64,000 nucleotides of DNA. Source: Candidatus Tisiphia endosymbiont of Melanophora roralis (lineage in GTDB: Bacteria > Pseudomonadota > Alphaproteobacteria > Rickettsiales > Rickettsiaceae). Positions within the stretch are counted from its first letter, which is position 1. Each line of letters begins with the position of its first letter. A program made the position numbers and the translations under genes. The DNA lies in NCBI RefSeq assembly GCF_964026575.1, contig NZ_OZ032161.1, positions 248,001-312,000 of the forward strand, written 5' to 3'. The notes beneath the pieces were generated by a model. The model searched no databases. It saw nothing but the letters and a program-made list of their open reading frames with translations, and was not told the origin of the DNA. Positions 33,370 through 42,906 of the stretch are shown here, piece after piece.

Positions 33370-33536
33370 TTAGGAATTATGAATAAAATACAAGGGTTGT
33401 ATATGTATATATAACTCCATTTATTTGTTTGTTCAATATTATGCTTGCAAAACTCTTAAGAAAATAGTTTCCTATTACTTGTAATAATGTTGATATCATT
33501 TTTCTATTCCTTAAAGAAATTAAAAATATAAATACT

Positions 33537-33698
33537 ATGTTTGGTTTTTTAGAAGTAGGTAGAGGAATCCAAATACTCTATGAATACGCAAAAGCAGAGA
33601 TATTAGAATCAGATTTTTTTGATCTCCAGTCTAAATTCTCATTCCAATTTCGGATTAATGAAATTAATCCGAAATTGAGGTTATTAAGATTGTTGTAA
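33537..33698 (+). other. Possible 53-codon frame ending in a palindromic repeat (unsupported)
   Basis: ATG at 33537 to TAA at 33696-33698, reading MFGFLEVGRGIQILYEYAKAE... and ending in repeat-derived FSFQFRINEINPKLRL. There is no known domain and no good ribosome site. The rest of 33370-33742 is AT-rich and empty. Listed because the repeat is in the same reading frame as in the uppS upstream frame. Confidence 0.2.
33636..33684. repeat. 49-bp palindromic repeat, second copy of hairpin (e)
   Basis: Identical over about 49 nt to 21000-21048. It contains the 15-bp arms CAATTTCGGATTAAT and their inverse (33645-33677), followed by GAGGTTA. Confidence 0.85.
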
Positions 33699-33769
33699 TA
33701 TCGTTAACTAAAATTTATTTTCACTTTTAATATTATTTTTTCTTGCTATCATTAATAGTCAAGCTATTG

Positions 33770-35110
33770 ATGGTAAGAAAAATGATAGGGTATCCTCAAG
33801 AACAAAGAAGTTTAAACAAAGAACAAAAAGAAGCTGTGAGGTTACTATCAATAGGCACATTCCTTGAATATTTTGATTTGATGATTTACGTTCATATGGC
33901 AGGGGTTCTTAATGAATTATTTTTTCCCAAAACTGATCCACACACTACTGCTTTGTATTCTGCAGGTGCTTTTTGTACAACTTACCTACTTAGACCATTA
34001 GGGGCTTTAATATTTGGATGGATAGGTGATAATATAGGGCGTAAATCAACAGTTATCATCACAACTTTCATGATGTCATCTGCTTGCGTTGTTATGGCTA
34101 ATCTTCCTACTTACGAACAAGTAGGAATCGTAGCGGTTTGGATAGCGATTATCTGCCGGGCTGTTCAAGGTATGTCTTCTATGGGCGAAATAGTAGGGGC
34201 AGAACTTTATTTAACTGAAATGCTTGCGCCCCCAATACAATATGCAAGTGTTGGATTGATAGGGGCTTGTGCTGTCCTAGGAACAGTAGGAGCTTTGGCA
34301 ATTTCTTCACTTGTTGTTTGTTATGGTATTAATTGGCGTATAGCATTTTGGATTGGTGCAATAATTGCATTTGTTGGTTCTGTTGCAAGAAAAAAACTTA
34401 GAGAAGCCCCAGAATTTGCCGATGCCAAACGTCGAATAAAAAAAGTTTTTAAAACAACTAATACAGATATAAATATTTTAAAAAACGATCCTATTTGGCA
34501 AGAAAAAGTTAATAAAAAAACTGTAATAGCTTTCTTTTTACTACAATGTGCCTTACCGGTATGTGTTTATTTTATTTATATATATTGTGGTAATATTTTA
34601 AAAACTAGCTTTGGTTACACAGTACCCGAAATTATTAAGCATAATTTTATTGTTTGTATAATGGAGTTGTTAATCACATTAATATTATGTTATTTAAGTT
34701 TAAAAGTTTATCCATTATTAATCATAAAAATTACACTGCTAATATTTTCTATTTTTATGATATTTTGTCCGTATTTATTGAATAATGTTAATTCTCCTTA
34801 TCAGTTATTTTTTATTCAATTTTTTATAGTCTTATGGAAACAATGCTTAAACCCCGCTACTCCTATTTGTTTAAAAAGCTTTCCTATATTTAAACGTTTT
34901 ACCTATGCTAGCATGACATTTTCTGTATCTCGTGCTATGATATATGTTATTAGTGCTTTTGGTTTTGTCTACCTTGTTGAGTGTTTTGGCAATTGGGGAA
35001 TATGGTTTATTATAATTCCTATAATCATTGGTTTTACTTACGGATTATTGCATTTTGAAAACCTGACGAAAATAGCTAAAATCATCCACTCAAAAAACTG
35101 TATAGTCTAG
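33770..35110 (+). CDS. proP: MFS transporter, ProP-like
   Basis: About 446 residues from the ATG at 33770; the frame opens at a TTG at 33743, and ATG 33782 is an alternative. Twelve membrane helices. MFS signatures: SIGTFLEYFDLMIYVHMA in helix 1 and FGWIGDNIGRKSTVI between helices 2 and 3, as in the proline/betaine (metabolite:H+ symporter) group. Rickettsiae have many such paralogues that import host metabolites. The true substrate is unknown. It converges with the SpoT fragment gene; the ends overlap by 21 bp. Confidence 0.88.
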   Translation: MVRKMIGYPQEQRSLNKEQKEAVRLLSIGTFLEYFDLMIYVHMAGVLNELFFPKTDPHTTALYSAGAFCTTYLLRPLGALIFGWIGDNIGRKSTVIITTFMMSSACVVMANLPTYEQVGIVAVWIAIICRAVQGMSSMGEIVGAELYLTEMLAPPIQYASVGLIGACAVLGTVGALAISSLVVCYGINWRIAFWIGAIIAFVGSVARKKLREAPEFADAKRRIKKVFKTTNTDINILKNDPIWQEKVNKKTVIAFFLLQCALPVCVYFIYIYCGNILKTSFGYTVPEIIKHNFIVCIMELLITLILCYLSLKVYPLLIIKITLLIFSIFMIFCPYLLNNVNSPYQLFFIQFFIVLWKQCLNPATPICLKSFPIFKRFTYASMTFSVSRAMIYVISAFGFVYLVECFGNWGIWFIIIPIIIGFTYGLLHFENLTKIAKIIHSKNCIV

Positions 35111-35755
35111 AGCCGGTATGGAGTTAATAGGCAAATTTTTGTAACATAGATTTACTAATTGTTGTTCGGCTGTTGGTATTTCTAAGCGAATACAAAGAGT
35201 TATAAAATATCCTATAGTTTCCTTAACTACCTTCAGTGCCTTTTCAGGTGATCTAGCTCCTAGAGTTTGTAAGTTGTGAATGCGATCAAAAATTTTAATC
35301 AATGCTACATCATATTTTTCTTGTTGAACTAATAAATCTAAAATCTCTTTGGAGCTAATCTTGCCGTAAGGCTTGATTCTTGTTAGAGCTTCCACTTGGC
35401 TAGCAATTAGACTCCCAAAAATTTGAGTAATCATCTCTTCGGTAAGTTTTGTATCTTCGATCGTGTCGTGTAGTAAACTGGTAACGATCATGTTAGTGTT
35501 AAACAATTGGTGAACTGCTTGAGCTGTATAGCTAGCAAACATATAAGCTACTTCAATCGGGTGTGAGTAACATGGTTCACCTGATTGCCGCATTTGACTA
35601 CCATGATATTTCTTAGCACAATAGATAGATTTGATAATTTCTCTGATATCTACTGGGTGAGTTACTTTTTCATTTAGTGAAATCAATTTACTAAGTAACT
35701 TAGCAGAATATTCGCAAGATTTAAACTTTATCTGCCAATTTTCAATATCTTCCAT
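35090..35755 (-). CDS. SpoT-like (p)ppGpp hydrolase-only protein
   Basis: 221 residues with just the HD hydrolase domain of SpoT: KKYHGSQMRQSGEPCYSHPIEVA (first His-containing motif), SLLHDTIEDT (HDxxED), and VALIKIFDRIHNLQTL (Asp in the last metal motif). No synthetase or TGS domain is present. Rickettsia genomes are known for several spoT fragments of this type, often near MFS transporters, as here. It would degrade (p)ppGpp or a related alarmone. The HD residues look intact, so it may be active. Confidence 0.88.
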   Translation of the reverse strand: MEDIENWQIKFKSCEYSAKLLSKLISLNEKVTHPVDIREIIKSIYCAKKYHGSQMRQSGEPCYSHPIEVAYMFASYTAQAVHQLFNTNMIVTSLLHDTIEDTKLTEEMITQIFGSLIASQVEALTRIKPYGKISSKEILDLLVQQEKYDVALIKIFDRIHNLQTLGARSPEKALKVVKETIGYFITLCIRLEIPTAEQQLVNLCYKNLPINSIPALDYTVF

Positions 35756-35786
35756 AAAATGCCTCTTTCGTTATTTTAATTCTACA

Positions 35787-36446
35787 TTAAATTAAATATT
35801 TTCTACCCCTAGTTTTGTTATGGCTTTCTAGAGTCTCAGTTAACAGCTCTTCTACTTGATAACTAATATTTTCATTGTCATAATCTGTGAACTCTATTAT
35901 TATTTTGCTTGTAATTTTATTATTAAACTCTAGAAGTCTCACCAGTGTTATTACTCCTTTATCAGTAATATTATTGCTACCAATATCCACTTGCTTTACA
36001 ATTTTCATTATTTGTTAGAACTCCTGCCAGTATATCCGCCCCTTCATCACCAATATCATTGCCTATAAGACTTATTTGCTTTATGGTTTTATCACTTGCT
36101 AGAAATTCAGCTAGTATGATTAGCCCCTGAACACCTAATATTATTAAACCCAATATCTATATTAATCACACTATGATTATTCTCTAACGGTTTGAAGCAT
36201 AGTTAGTTCCTCAAGGTCAATATCGTTGTTGCAAAGACGTATTGCGGTTATAAGCTTATTATCTTCTAAAACTTTGCTAAGTATTTTAATTCCTTCTAAA
36301 CCTATACGAACTGCGATAAATTCTATATAAGTTATATTATTGCTCTGCAAAACTCCTTTAAATATTTGTGCCGCAATATTAATGATATTATTTATTTTTT
36401 CATTTGTAAAATTATTTTGTGGTTGATTTTTAACATCGTTAGTCAT
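35787..36446 (-). pseudogene. Decayed leucine-rich-repeat gene, paralogue of the 6784 gene
   Basis: Two open pieces, 36177-36446 (MTNDVKNQPQNNFTNEKINNI...) and 35787-36008 (...DIGSNNITDKGVITLVRLLE...), match the start and end of the LRR gene at 6784-7437; the middle (36009-36176) still reads LRR-like but in shifted frames. The total span, 660 bp, equals the intact gene's 654 bp. The same leader hairpin lies upstream (36488-36526). Frameshifts make it non-functional as one protein; the 73- and 89-residue pieces might be translated. Confidence 0.8.
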
Positions 36447-36481
36447 AAAATTAACTCCTGTTTTTTGTTTTGCGAAAAATA

Positions 36482-36560
36482 GACACTGAGGTTAGATTGT
36501 AATTTGTTCGATTGTCTTCTAACCTCGGTGCTGACACTACACCACGTAGTATCGTCTTGC
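36482..36560 (-). promoter_or_regulatory. Attenuator-like leader (copy 3 of 3)
   Basis: On the minus strand GAGGTTAGA (36526-36518) pairs with TCTAACCTC (36496-36488), followed by AGTGTCTATTTTT. The upstream part (36535-36560) carries GATACTACG.GGTGTAGTGTCA, matching copy 1 at 6676-6697. The leader has been kept although the gene behind it has decayed. Confidence 0.55.
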
Positions 36561-36599
36561 ATGAATACAATTATTTTTCCGCAGAGTAAAGGGAATTTT

Positions 36600-37287
36600 T
36601 TAAGTTTTTTAGAATAATGTTAATCTAGTAACAGTCGCTAAAATTGTTATTATAGTTTTTGATGGTTAATATTTTTGTTGTTCTGAACTTTCAGTGGAGT
36701 AGTTTTGGTTATTGTATTTTTAGGAAGATGAAATGAACTGGTGTCATATATCTAGGCTCTGAACAAAATTTAAATTACTCTATTTTAACTTTTTAGCTGC
36801 AAATTATAAGATTTTTTTGAAATAGGATTAACTATTATGGCAAAAATCTTACTAACTTTCGACAGTTATGCACTCCGGTGTTCGACACTCGTACTCCGAG
36901 TAGCAATTTAGTTTTGGGAAATGGTATAAGTTCATAGTTTAATCCCCACAATCCATACCTCATCAGGGTTTTACTATTGCAAGAGGTAGGTCAGATGTGA
37001 TTACAATAGAGGATCAAACACTGCTTACAATTTACACTCTACTTACTTCAGGAGTAATTTTAGCATTAATCTAGTAGTAGGTTCATGTAGTTCTAGTACT
37101 TCTATATTTTCATAAGCCTCAGATGCTAGAAATGTTATAATACAGGTGTTGATTTTTTAGTAACGAGCCTTGACGCGGTTAGATATACAAGATATAATAA
37201 TGTACTAAATTTTTTTATCAAATAGTATTAGTGCTAACTATATTTAGTGATATAGTATACAAATTAACAAAATAGCAATAGCAGAAA
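36600..37287. other. Noncoding region upstream of hflK
   Basis: About 690 bp with no gene I can support. A short plus-strand frame near 36945-37075 (reading ...GFTIARGRSDVITIEDQ... to a stop) has no start or known domain and may be a relic. Nothing else but AT-rich DNA. Confidence 0.4.
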
Positions 37288-38355
37288 ATGTTTAATCGAA
37301 TATATACTCAAGTTCTAAAAAAATCCCCTTGGGGAGATTCTGAAGAGGAAGAAAAAAGTGAATATAATATATTTACTAGACCAAGGAAAAAAAATAAGTT
37401 TAACCTTAATGATTTCTATAATAAGTTTGGCTTCAACAATAACATAATGGTGTTAGTTTTGTTGTCGTTAGTTGCTGTTTGGTTTGCCTCCGGAGTTTAT
37501 GAAGTTAAGGAAGGAGAGGAAGCTGCAGTAATGAGGTTTGGTAAGTTCGTTCGTAAAGGATTCCCTGGTTTGAATTATCACCTTCCCTTACCGTTTGAAC
37601 AGGTAGTAGTTGAGAAGGTAAACCAGTCTCGTAGAATTGAGATCGGCTATAGATCAACAAGTAGCCTTAGGTCTAATATGGACAACACCAAAGCTGTGGC
37701 TGCTGAAAGTACTATGCTTACTGGCGATGAGAATATTGTTGCACTAAATTGTGATATAATGTGGCATATTACTGATTTAGAAAAATATATTTTTAATATT
37801 GTTAATCCAGAAGATTCTGTAAAAACAGCTGCTGAAAGTGCTATAAGAGAAGTTATAGGCAATACTCCTATCTCTTCGATATTATCAGACCAAAAACAAG
37901 AAATCACTAATAAGATTGAAGCTTTAACACAGAAAATACTTGATCATTATAATGCTGGTGTTGGTATTGAGAAAGTGCAGTTACTAAAAGCTGAACCGCC
38001 AGCTGAAGTAATTGATGCTTACAGGGATGTACAAACTTCTAAAGCTGATAAAGAACGTGAGATAAATCAAGCACAATCCTATAATAATGATATTTTACCT
38101 AAAGCTAGAGGGCAGGCGGCTAAAATTGTTCAAGAAGCAGAAGGTTACAGACAAGAGGTTATCTCAAGAGCTGAAGGAGACAGCAAAAGGTTTGCTGCTG
38201 TCTATACACAATATGTTGCTAATAAGTCAATAACTAAGGATCGCCTTTACTTAGAAGCTATAGAAAATATTCTAACGGATACCAGCAAAGTTATTATGGG
38301 TACTAATGGTGTTTTGCCACATATGGCAATTCAGCAAAATAAAATTAAGGAGTAG
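37288..38355 (+). CDS. hflK: HflK, membrane protease regulator subunit
   Basis: 355 residues. A cytoplasmic N-terminus with Gly/Ser/charged residues (KKSPWGDSEEEEKS), one membrane helix (~52-72), and a Band-7/SPFH domain (FGKFVRKGFPGLNYHLPLPFE). HflK and HflC form a large cage around FtsH that restricts its access to substrates. It is the first gene of hflK-hflC-htrA; the next start is 6 bp away. The C-terminus is shorter than in E. coli, as usual in rickettsiae. Confidence 0.94.
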   Translation: MFNRIYTQVLKKSPWGDSEEEEKSEYNIFTRPRKKNKFNLNDFYNKFGFNNNIMVLVLLSLVAVWFASGVYEVKEGEEAAVMRFGKFVRKGFPGLNYHLPLPFEQVVVEKVNQSRRIEIGYRSTSSLRSNMDNTKAVAAESTMLTGDENIVALNCDIMWHITDLEKYIFNIVNPEDSVKTAAESAIREVIGNTPISSILSDQKQEITNKIEALTQKILDHYNAGVGIEKVQLLKAEPPAEVIDAYRDVQTSKADKEREINQAQSYNNDILPKARGQAAKIVQEAEGYRQEVISRAEGDSKRFAAVYTQYVANKSITKDRLYLEAIENILTDTSKVIMGTNGVLPHMAIQQNKIKE

Positions 38356-38361
38356 TGCTGG

Positions 38362-39219
38362 ATGAAGACAATTTATTATATAAGTTTCGTAGTTTTCGGA
38401 TTATTATTATCAGTTACCAGTGCTTTATTTACTGTTGATCAACGCCATTCCGCTGTGGTATTTCAATTTGGTGAGGCAATGAGGACCATTGAAAGTCCAG
38501 GATTAAATATCAAGATTCCATTTATTCAAAATGTTGAATTTTTTGATAAACGTATCTTAAATGTAGAGGCGGAAGCAAAAGAGCTAACTGCTTCTGATGG
38601 AAAAAGGGTAATCGTAGATGCTTTTGCCAAATTTCGTATTGTTGATCCTGTGATGTTTTACAAAACTGTACATAACTACCAAGGTGTTAAAATTAGACTT
38701 AATAAAAACCTAGAATCTTCAATGAGAAAAGTTATAGGTAGATTACCTTTGACTAGTCTTCTTACAAGTGCAAGGTCTGACATAATGTCAAATATCTTAA
38801 ATCAGGTTAATGAGGAAGCAAAGAATTTTGGACTTGATGTAATTGACGTTAGAATCTTAAGAGCTGATTTACCGAAAGAGAATAGTGCAGCAATTTATCG
38901 CCGCATGCAAACTGCTCGTGAAAAAGAAGCTACCCAAATAAGAGCTGAAGGGCAAGAAGAAGGGGCTCGCATAAGATCAAGAGCTGACAAAGAAAGTAAA
39001 ATATTACTTGCTGAAGCTTATATGCAATCTCAAATCATAAAAGGTGATGGTGACATGGAGGCAGCTAAGATATATAATCTTGCTTATTCTGTTGATCCAG
39101 AATTCTATAAATTTTATAGATCCTTGGAAGTATATAAAAATACTTTAAAGAAAGATGATACTTCTTTTGTGTTGTCTCCGGAAGCAGAGCTATTTAAATA
39201 TCTAAATTTGGGTAAATAG
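38362..39219 (+). CDS. hflC: HflC, membrane protease regulator subunit
   Basis: 285 residues. An N-terminal membrane anchor (ISFVVFGLLLSVTSALFTV) and SPFH domain (FQFGEAMRTIESPGLNIKIPFIQNV), followed by the long helix of Glu/Ala/Arg repeats (REKEATQIRAEGQEEGARIR) that builds the HflKC cage. It is read 6 bp after hflK and 25 bp before the protease gene, so the three are one operon. Confidence 0.95.
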   Translation: MKTIYYISFVVFGLLLSVTSALFTVDQRHSAVVFQFGEAMRTIESPGLNIKIPFIQNVEFFDKRILNVEAEAKELTASDGKRVIVDAFAKFRIVDPVMFYKTVHNYQGVKIRLNKNLESSMRKVIGRLPLTSLLTSARSDIMSNILNQVNEEAKNFGLDVIDVRILRADLPKENSAAIYRRMQTAREKEATQIRAEGQEEGARIRSRADKESKILLAEAYMQSQIIKGDGDMEAAKIYNLAYSVDPEFYKFYRSLEVYKNTLKKDDTSFVLSPEAELFKYLNLGK

Positions 39220-39244
39220 GATGACTAGTAATTAGGTAGATGAT

Positions 39245-40813
39245 ATGGTTCAAAATATTTGTAAGTTTAACAATTTACTAAGGTATTTAATTAAGTATTT
39301 AATTGCCACTTTTCTGATGACTATGTGGTTGGCATCTTCTGTTTTTGCTAAAGATATTCAGTCAAGCAAAATTACTCCTGAGGAATCTAGTAATTTACAG
39401 TCAGTGCCAATAAAGATACCTGAATCCCATAATTATAGTTTTGCAGACATTGTTGAGCCACTTATTCCAGCTGTGGTAAATGTGTATACAGTACAATATA
39501 ACCAAAAATCAGAAGATTCTCATAAAAAATCTTTCGAGCGTTTTCCATTTGATCATTTTAATGAACTTTTGGAGCGTTTTAATCTACCTTTTGATTTTGA
39601 TGAGATGTATTCCAATCCTAAATCTGTTCCCCTTGGCTCTGGTTTTATTATAGATTCTACAGGTTTTATTGTTACCAACCATCATGTAGTTGCAAATACA
39701 GATGAGATTCACATAAAATTAACGGATAATAGGGAGCTATCAGCTAAATTGGTAGGTAGTGATAAAAAAACTGATCTTGCTCTTTTAAAAATTGAGATTG
39801 AAACTCCTTTGCCTTTTGTAAAATTCGGTGATTCCAGTAAAGCTAGGGTAGGAGATCAGGTTATTGCTATTGGTAATCCTTTTGGTAGACTTGGAGGAAC
39901 AGTAACTGCTGGTATTATATCTTCAAAGGGACGTGATATTGATAACACTAACGGTATAGTAGATGATTTTATACAGACTGATGCGGCTATTAATAATGGT
40001 AATTCCGGTGGACCAATGTTCAATATTAATGGTGAAGTTATAGGAGTCAATACAGCAATATTTTCACCTTCTGGGACTAGTATTGGTATTGGATTTGCTA
40101 TTCCATCTAATACTGCTAAATCAATTATTGACCAACTAAGGCAAAATGGAAAAATTAATCGTGGTAGGCTTGGGGTAGTAATTCAAGAAGTAACTAATGA
40201 AATAGCTGAAGGGTTTGAGTTAAAAGAAGCTTCGGGAGCGTTAGTAGTGGAAGTACAAAAAGATGGTCCAGCTGATCAATTTGGTATAAAACCTGGGGAT
40301 GTAATAATAGAATTTGCTGGACAACCGGTAAAAAATTCTAGGAGATTGCAGGTAATGGTTGCTGAAACTACCGTGGATCAAGAGGTAAAAATTATCGTTG
40401 TACGCGATGGCAAAAATCAAGAATTAAGTGGCAAGATTAGTAGTGAAGAGGATCTAGAAGGTAAAAAAGTAAACGACAAGGTAAGCGATAAAACTTCTGA
40501 TAATAAATTTTCTGTTGTAAAAAATAATGTTACTTTTAGCAATTTAACAGATAATCTTAAACGAAAATTTGCCATTAAAAGTAAAGTCGAGGGCATTATT
40601 GTAACTGATATCGCAAAAGATGGAAAAAATTATGGTTTTAAAATTGGTGATTTAGTAATAGCGAGTAATCAACAACCTATAGCTTCTATAGATCAATTAA
40701 ATGTATTGTATGACAATGCCCAATCTATTAAAAAGCAAAATATAATCTTGTTGGTACAGAGACGGGGTGTTTCTATGTTTATAGCCTTGCCAGTTACCAA
40801 ATCTGAAAATTAG
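39245..40813 (+). CDS. htrA: Periplasmic serine protease HtrA/DegP family
   Basis: 522 residues. The N-terminal export signal (about 1-37, ending ASSVFA) leads to a trypsin-like domain with the triad His in TNHHVV, Asp in KKTDLALL and Ser in [10 protein letters not shown]. Two PDZ domains follow: the first around [17 protein letters not shown], the second around [13 protein letters not shown]. It degrades misfolded periplasmic proteins and is a chaperone under stress. A charged linker ([21 protein letters not shown]) separates the PDZ domains. It is the third gene of hflK-hflC-htrA, a known rickettsial order. Confidence 0.95.
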   Translation: MVQNICKFNNLLRYLIKYLIATFLMTMWLASSVFAKDIQSSKITPEESSNLQSVPIKIPESHNYSFADIVEPLIPAVVNVYTVQYNQKSEDSHKKSFERFPFDHFNELLERFNLPFDFDEMYSNPKSVPLGSGFIIDSTGFIVTNHHVVANTDEIHIKLTDNRELSAKLVGSDKKTDLALLKIEIETPLPFVKFGDSSKARVGDQVIAIGNPFGRLGGTVTAGIISSKGRDIDNTNGIVDDFIQTDAAINNGNSGGPMFNINGEVIGVNTAIFSPSGTSIGIGFAIPSNTAKSIIDQLRQNGKINRGRLGVVIQEVTNEIAEGFELKEASGALVVEVQKDGPADQFGIKPGDVIIEFAGQPVKNSRRLQVMVAETTVDQEVKIIVVRDGKNQELSGKISSEEDLEGKKVNDKVSDKTSDNKFSVVKNNVTFSNLTDNLKRKFAIKSKVEGIIVTDIAKDGKNYGFKIGDLVIASNQQPIASIDQLNVLYDNAQSIKKQNIILLVQRRGVSMFIALPVTKSEN

Positions 40814-40829
40814 TAGTAATGAAGTCAGT

Positions 40830-41588
40830 ATGGATAATGATTTTAAAATAGCAGTATTAAGTTTTTATAGTTTTACTAACCTAGAAAACCTTGAGATTTT
40901 GCTGCCAAAGATTTTACTTATTGGTAAAAAAAGAAGAATTAGGGGTACTATTCTTTTAGCTCCAGAAGGATTTAATGGTTCAATTTCTGGGACAAAAGAA
41001 GAGGTAAATTTTTTAGTAGATGAAATTATAAAACTTACATCTGCGGAAGATGTAAATATTAAAATAAATTATTGTGATATCCATCCTTTTCAAAAATTAA
41101 AAGTAAAGCTGAAAAAAGAAATTATTGCTATGACAGTTGGGGATCTTGATATTGCAAATCTTAAAGGAGAGTATATTGAACCAAAGGACTGGGACAAGTT
41201 TATTAGCCAAAATAATGTGGTATTAGTAGACACTAGAAATGACTATGAGGTTTGTGTAGGTACTTTTAAAGGGGCTATAGATCCGAAGACAGAAACGTTT
41301 AAGCAATTTCCCAAATGGGTAGAGCAGAATAAAGAATTACTTGCTGGAAAAAAAGTAGCAATGTTTTGTACTGGTGGGATTAGATGCGAGAAATCAACAG
41401 CCTATTTGAAGACACTGGGTTTTAATGATGTGTACCATCTTAAAGGCGGTATTTTACAATATTTAGAAGTGACCCATAATCGTAATAGGTTATGGCAAGG
41501 AGAATGTTTTGTATTTGATGACAGAAGAGCTGTGGCAAGTGACTTGTCACCAGCTGAAGGACATTGGTTGGAACGTGGTAATCAATAG
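40830..41588 (+). CDS. trhO: tRNA uridine-34 hydroxylase (rhodanese family)
   Basis: 252 residues. An N-terminal acylphosphatase-like domain ([16 protein letters not shown]) and a rhodanese domain (~120-225) with the active Cys in [15 protein letters not shown]. TrhO (YceA) makes 5-hydroxyuridine at tRNA position 34 from prephenate-independent oxygen chemistry. The C-terminus is short (ends WLERGNQ) versus ~330 residues in enterobacteria but near the family length in Rickettsia. Its stop codon (41586-41588) lies at the very edge of an inserted palindromic element. Confidence 0.9.
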   Translation: MDNDFKIAVLSFYSFTNLENLEILLPKILLIGKKRRIRGTILLAPEGFNGSISGTKEEVNFLVDEIIKLTSAEDVNIKINYCDIHPFQKLKVKLKKEIIAMTVGDLDIANLKGEYIEPKDWDKFISQNNVVLVDTRNDYEVCVGTFKGAIDPKTETFKQFPKWVEQNKELLAGKKVAMFCTGGIRCEKSTAYLKTLGFNDVYHLKGGILQYLEVTHNRNRLWQGECFVFDDRRAVASDLSPAEGHWLERGNQ

Positions 41589-41689
41589 ATATCTTTGGCA
41601 AACTCTACTTCTGTTGGTAATTTATTCATGCTCCCGGTACTCTGCTCCTCACGTACATTTTGCGCATAAGCGAGTTTCGAAAGATATCT
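41587..41689. repeat. Internally deleted RPE, family A, copy A5 (103 bp)
   Basis: Termini AGATATCTTTGGCAAACTC and GAGTTTCGAAAGATATCT are inverted; the middle lacks about 40 bp compared with the 144-bp copies. It starts within the trhO stop codon, so insertion and gene end coincide. Confidence 0.8.
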
Positions 41690-41699
41690 AATAAGCTAT

Positions 41700-41855
41700 T
41701 ATAGGCAGGGTCAGATTTTAATATGAATTGTCATCCCAACATAGGCTAATATCTAAAAAAATAGCCTAGAAGGATGTGTTAAGTATTATAGCCCCCTGCC
41801 TACATGGTGATAACATGGCGAGTAAGCTGCATCGAAGCAGGGATGATATTTAGTC
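41700..41855. repeat. Degenerate GTCATCCC-type repeat between trhO and rpsD
   Basis: Contains TTGTCATCCCAACATAGG (about 41729) and GAAGCAGGGATGATA near 41838-41852 as inverted ends, as in the repeats at 59367-59453 and 60594-60840. It lies between convergent genes. Confidence 0.6.
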
Positions 41856-41861
41856 TCTTAA

Positions 41862-42479
41862 TTATCTTGAATAGAGTTCAACTACTAAATGTACTTCTGG
41901 TTCAAATGGGTACGGAACATCAGAAATTACTGGGATTCTGACAAACTGACCAGACAATGAATTGGAATCAAAAGTTAAATAGCTTGGTACAATGTTTCCT
42001 TGTTTGCTAGCTGTCTCGAGTATTACAGGGATTTGTTTTGCTGATTCCTTTAGCTCGATGACATCTCCTTCTTTTAGTCTTATACTTGGGATATTAACCT
42101 TTTTACCATTCACTTTAATGTGACCATGGGTAACAAATTGTCTTGCAGCAAAAATCGTTGGTGCAATATTCATTCTGTATATAACAGCGTCAAGCCTTCT
42201 TTCCAACAGGGCTATAAAATTTTCACCCGTATTGCCTTTCATTTTTTGTGCGAGAGTAAAAGTATTTCTAAATTGCTTCTCGTTAATTCTACCATAATGG
42301 CATTTAAGTTTTTGTTTAGCCTTCAAATGTAGACCATAATCAGAAGTTTTAACCATACTATTCTGACCATGTTGACCAGGACGATAATTTCTTGTATTGA
42401 AGGCATCTTTACTATCGCCCCACAGGCTTACACCAAGTCTTCTGCTAGCCTTATATTTAGAATTAATAATTTTTGTCAC
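41862..42479 (-). CDS. rpsD: 30S ribosomal protein S4
   Basis: 205 residues, normal length, GTG start at 42479. Binds 16S rRNA early in 30S assembly. S4 features: [21 protein letters not shown], and the S4 RNA-binding domain [50 protein letters not shown] palindrome TAACGTCAT...ATGACGTCA lies 35-55 nt upstream of the start, as a possible control site. The gene stands alone, which is usual in Rickettsia. Confidence 0.96.
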   Translation of the reverse strand: MTKIINSKYKASRRLGVSLWGDSKDAFNTRNYRPGQHGQNSMVKTSDYGLHLKAKQKLKCHYGRINEKQFRNTFTLAQKMKGNTGENFIALLERRLDAVIYRMNIAPTIFAARQFVTHGHIKVNGKKVNIPSIRLKEGDVIELKESAKQIPVILETASKQGNIVPSYLTFDSNSLSGQFVRIPVISDVPYPFEPEVHLVVELYSR

Positions 42480-42534
42480 GCTCTATGTCTCATAATTTTG
42501 ATATCATACTGACGTCATTATGACGTTAATTTAA

Positions 42535-42630
42535 GTATACTCTTCTGCTTTGAAAAATTGTTTTTTGAAAATATCATGGATTCGCATGCGTAACTATACT
42601 ATATGTACGTTCCGCTTGCTCACCATTCAT
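42535..42630. repeat. Palindromic repeat family B, copy B1
   Basis: Begins GTATACTCTTCTGC and includes TTTTTTGAAAATATCATGGATTCGCATG, ACTATACTATATGTACG and GCTTGCTCACCATTCAT. It aligns in reverse with 60432-60541 and shares its core with the pair 63557-63684 and 63762-63890. Confidence 0.75.
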
Positions 42631-42631
42631 T

Positions 42632-42775
42632 AGACTTCTTTCGAAACTCTACTTCTGCTGGTGATTTGTACGTCAATGCGGTACTCGAATCCTCACGTAC
42701 ATTAGAGTACGCTGCGGGTCGAGATTCCGCGTCTCCTTCACACCCTTGTGCATAAGCGAGTTTCGAAAGAAGTCT
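42632..42775. repeat. Rickettsia palindromic element, family A, copy A2 (144 bp)
   Basis: Bounded by AGACTTCTTTCGAAACTC and GAGTTTCGAAAGAAGTCT, same length and orientation as A1 at 9861-10004 and very similar throughout. Placed directly after repeat B1, between rpsD and rmuC. Confidence 0.9.
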
Positions 42776-42858
42776 ATTTTCAAATCCAATTCTTCAAATC
42801 ATTTAAGTATATACATTTTAACAATTAAAGTCAATTCCTCATTTTTTGAAATTATGGA

Positions 42859-42906
42859 AGTGTCTGCGAATTCCTCAACATAAGCAAATTATACAAGAGG
42901 TCTATT
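42859..42906. repeat. Family A element remnant at the rmuC stop
   Basis: AAGTGTCTGCGAATTCCTCA and the following ..CATAAGCAAATT..AAGAGGTCTATT resemble the last third of A1/A2. It covers the rmuC stop codon. Confidence 0.5.

Noticed and set aside
36945-37075. Short frame upstream of hflK
   Set aside because: No start codon context, no domain and no conservation evidence; left as noncoding.
41509-41691. 60-codon frame after trhO
   Set aside because: It overlaps trhO in another frame and then reads a palindromic element; no independent support.
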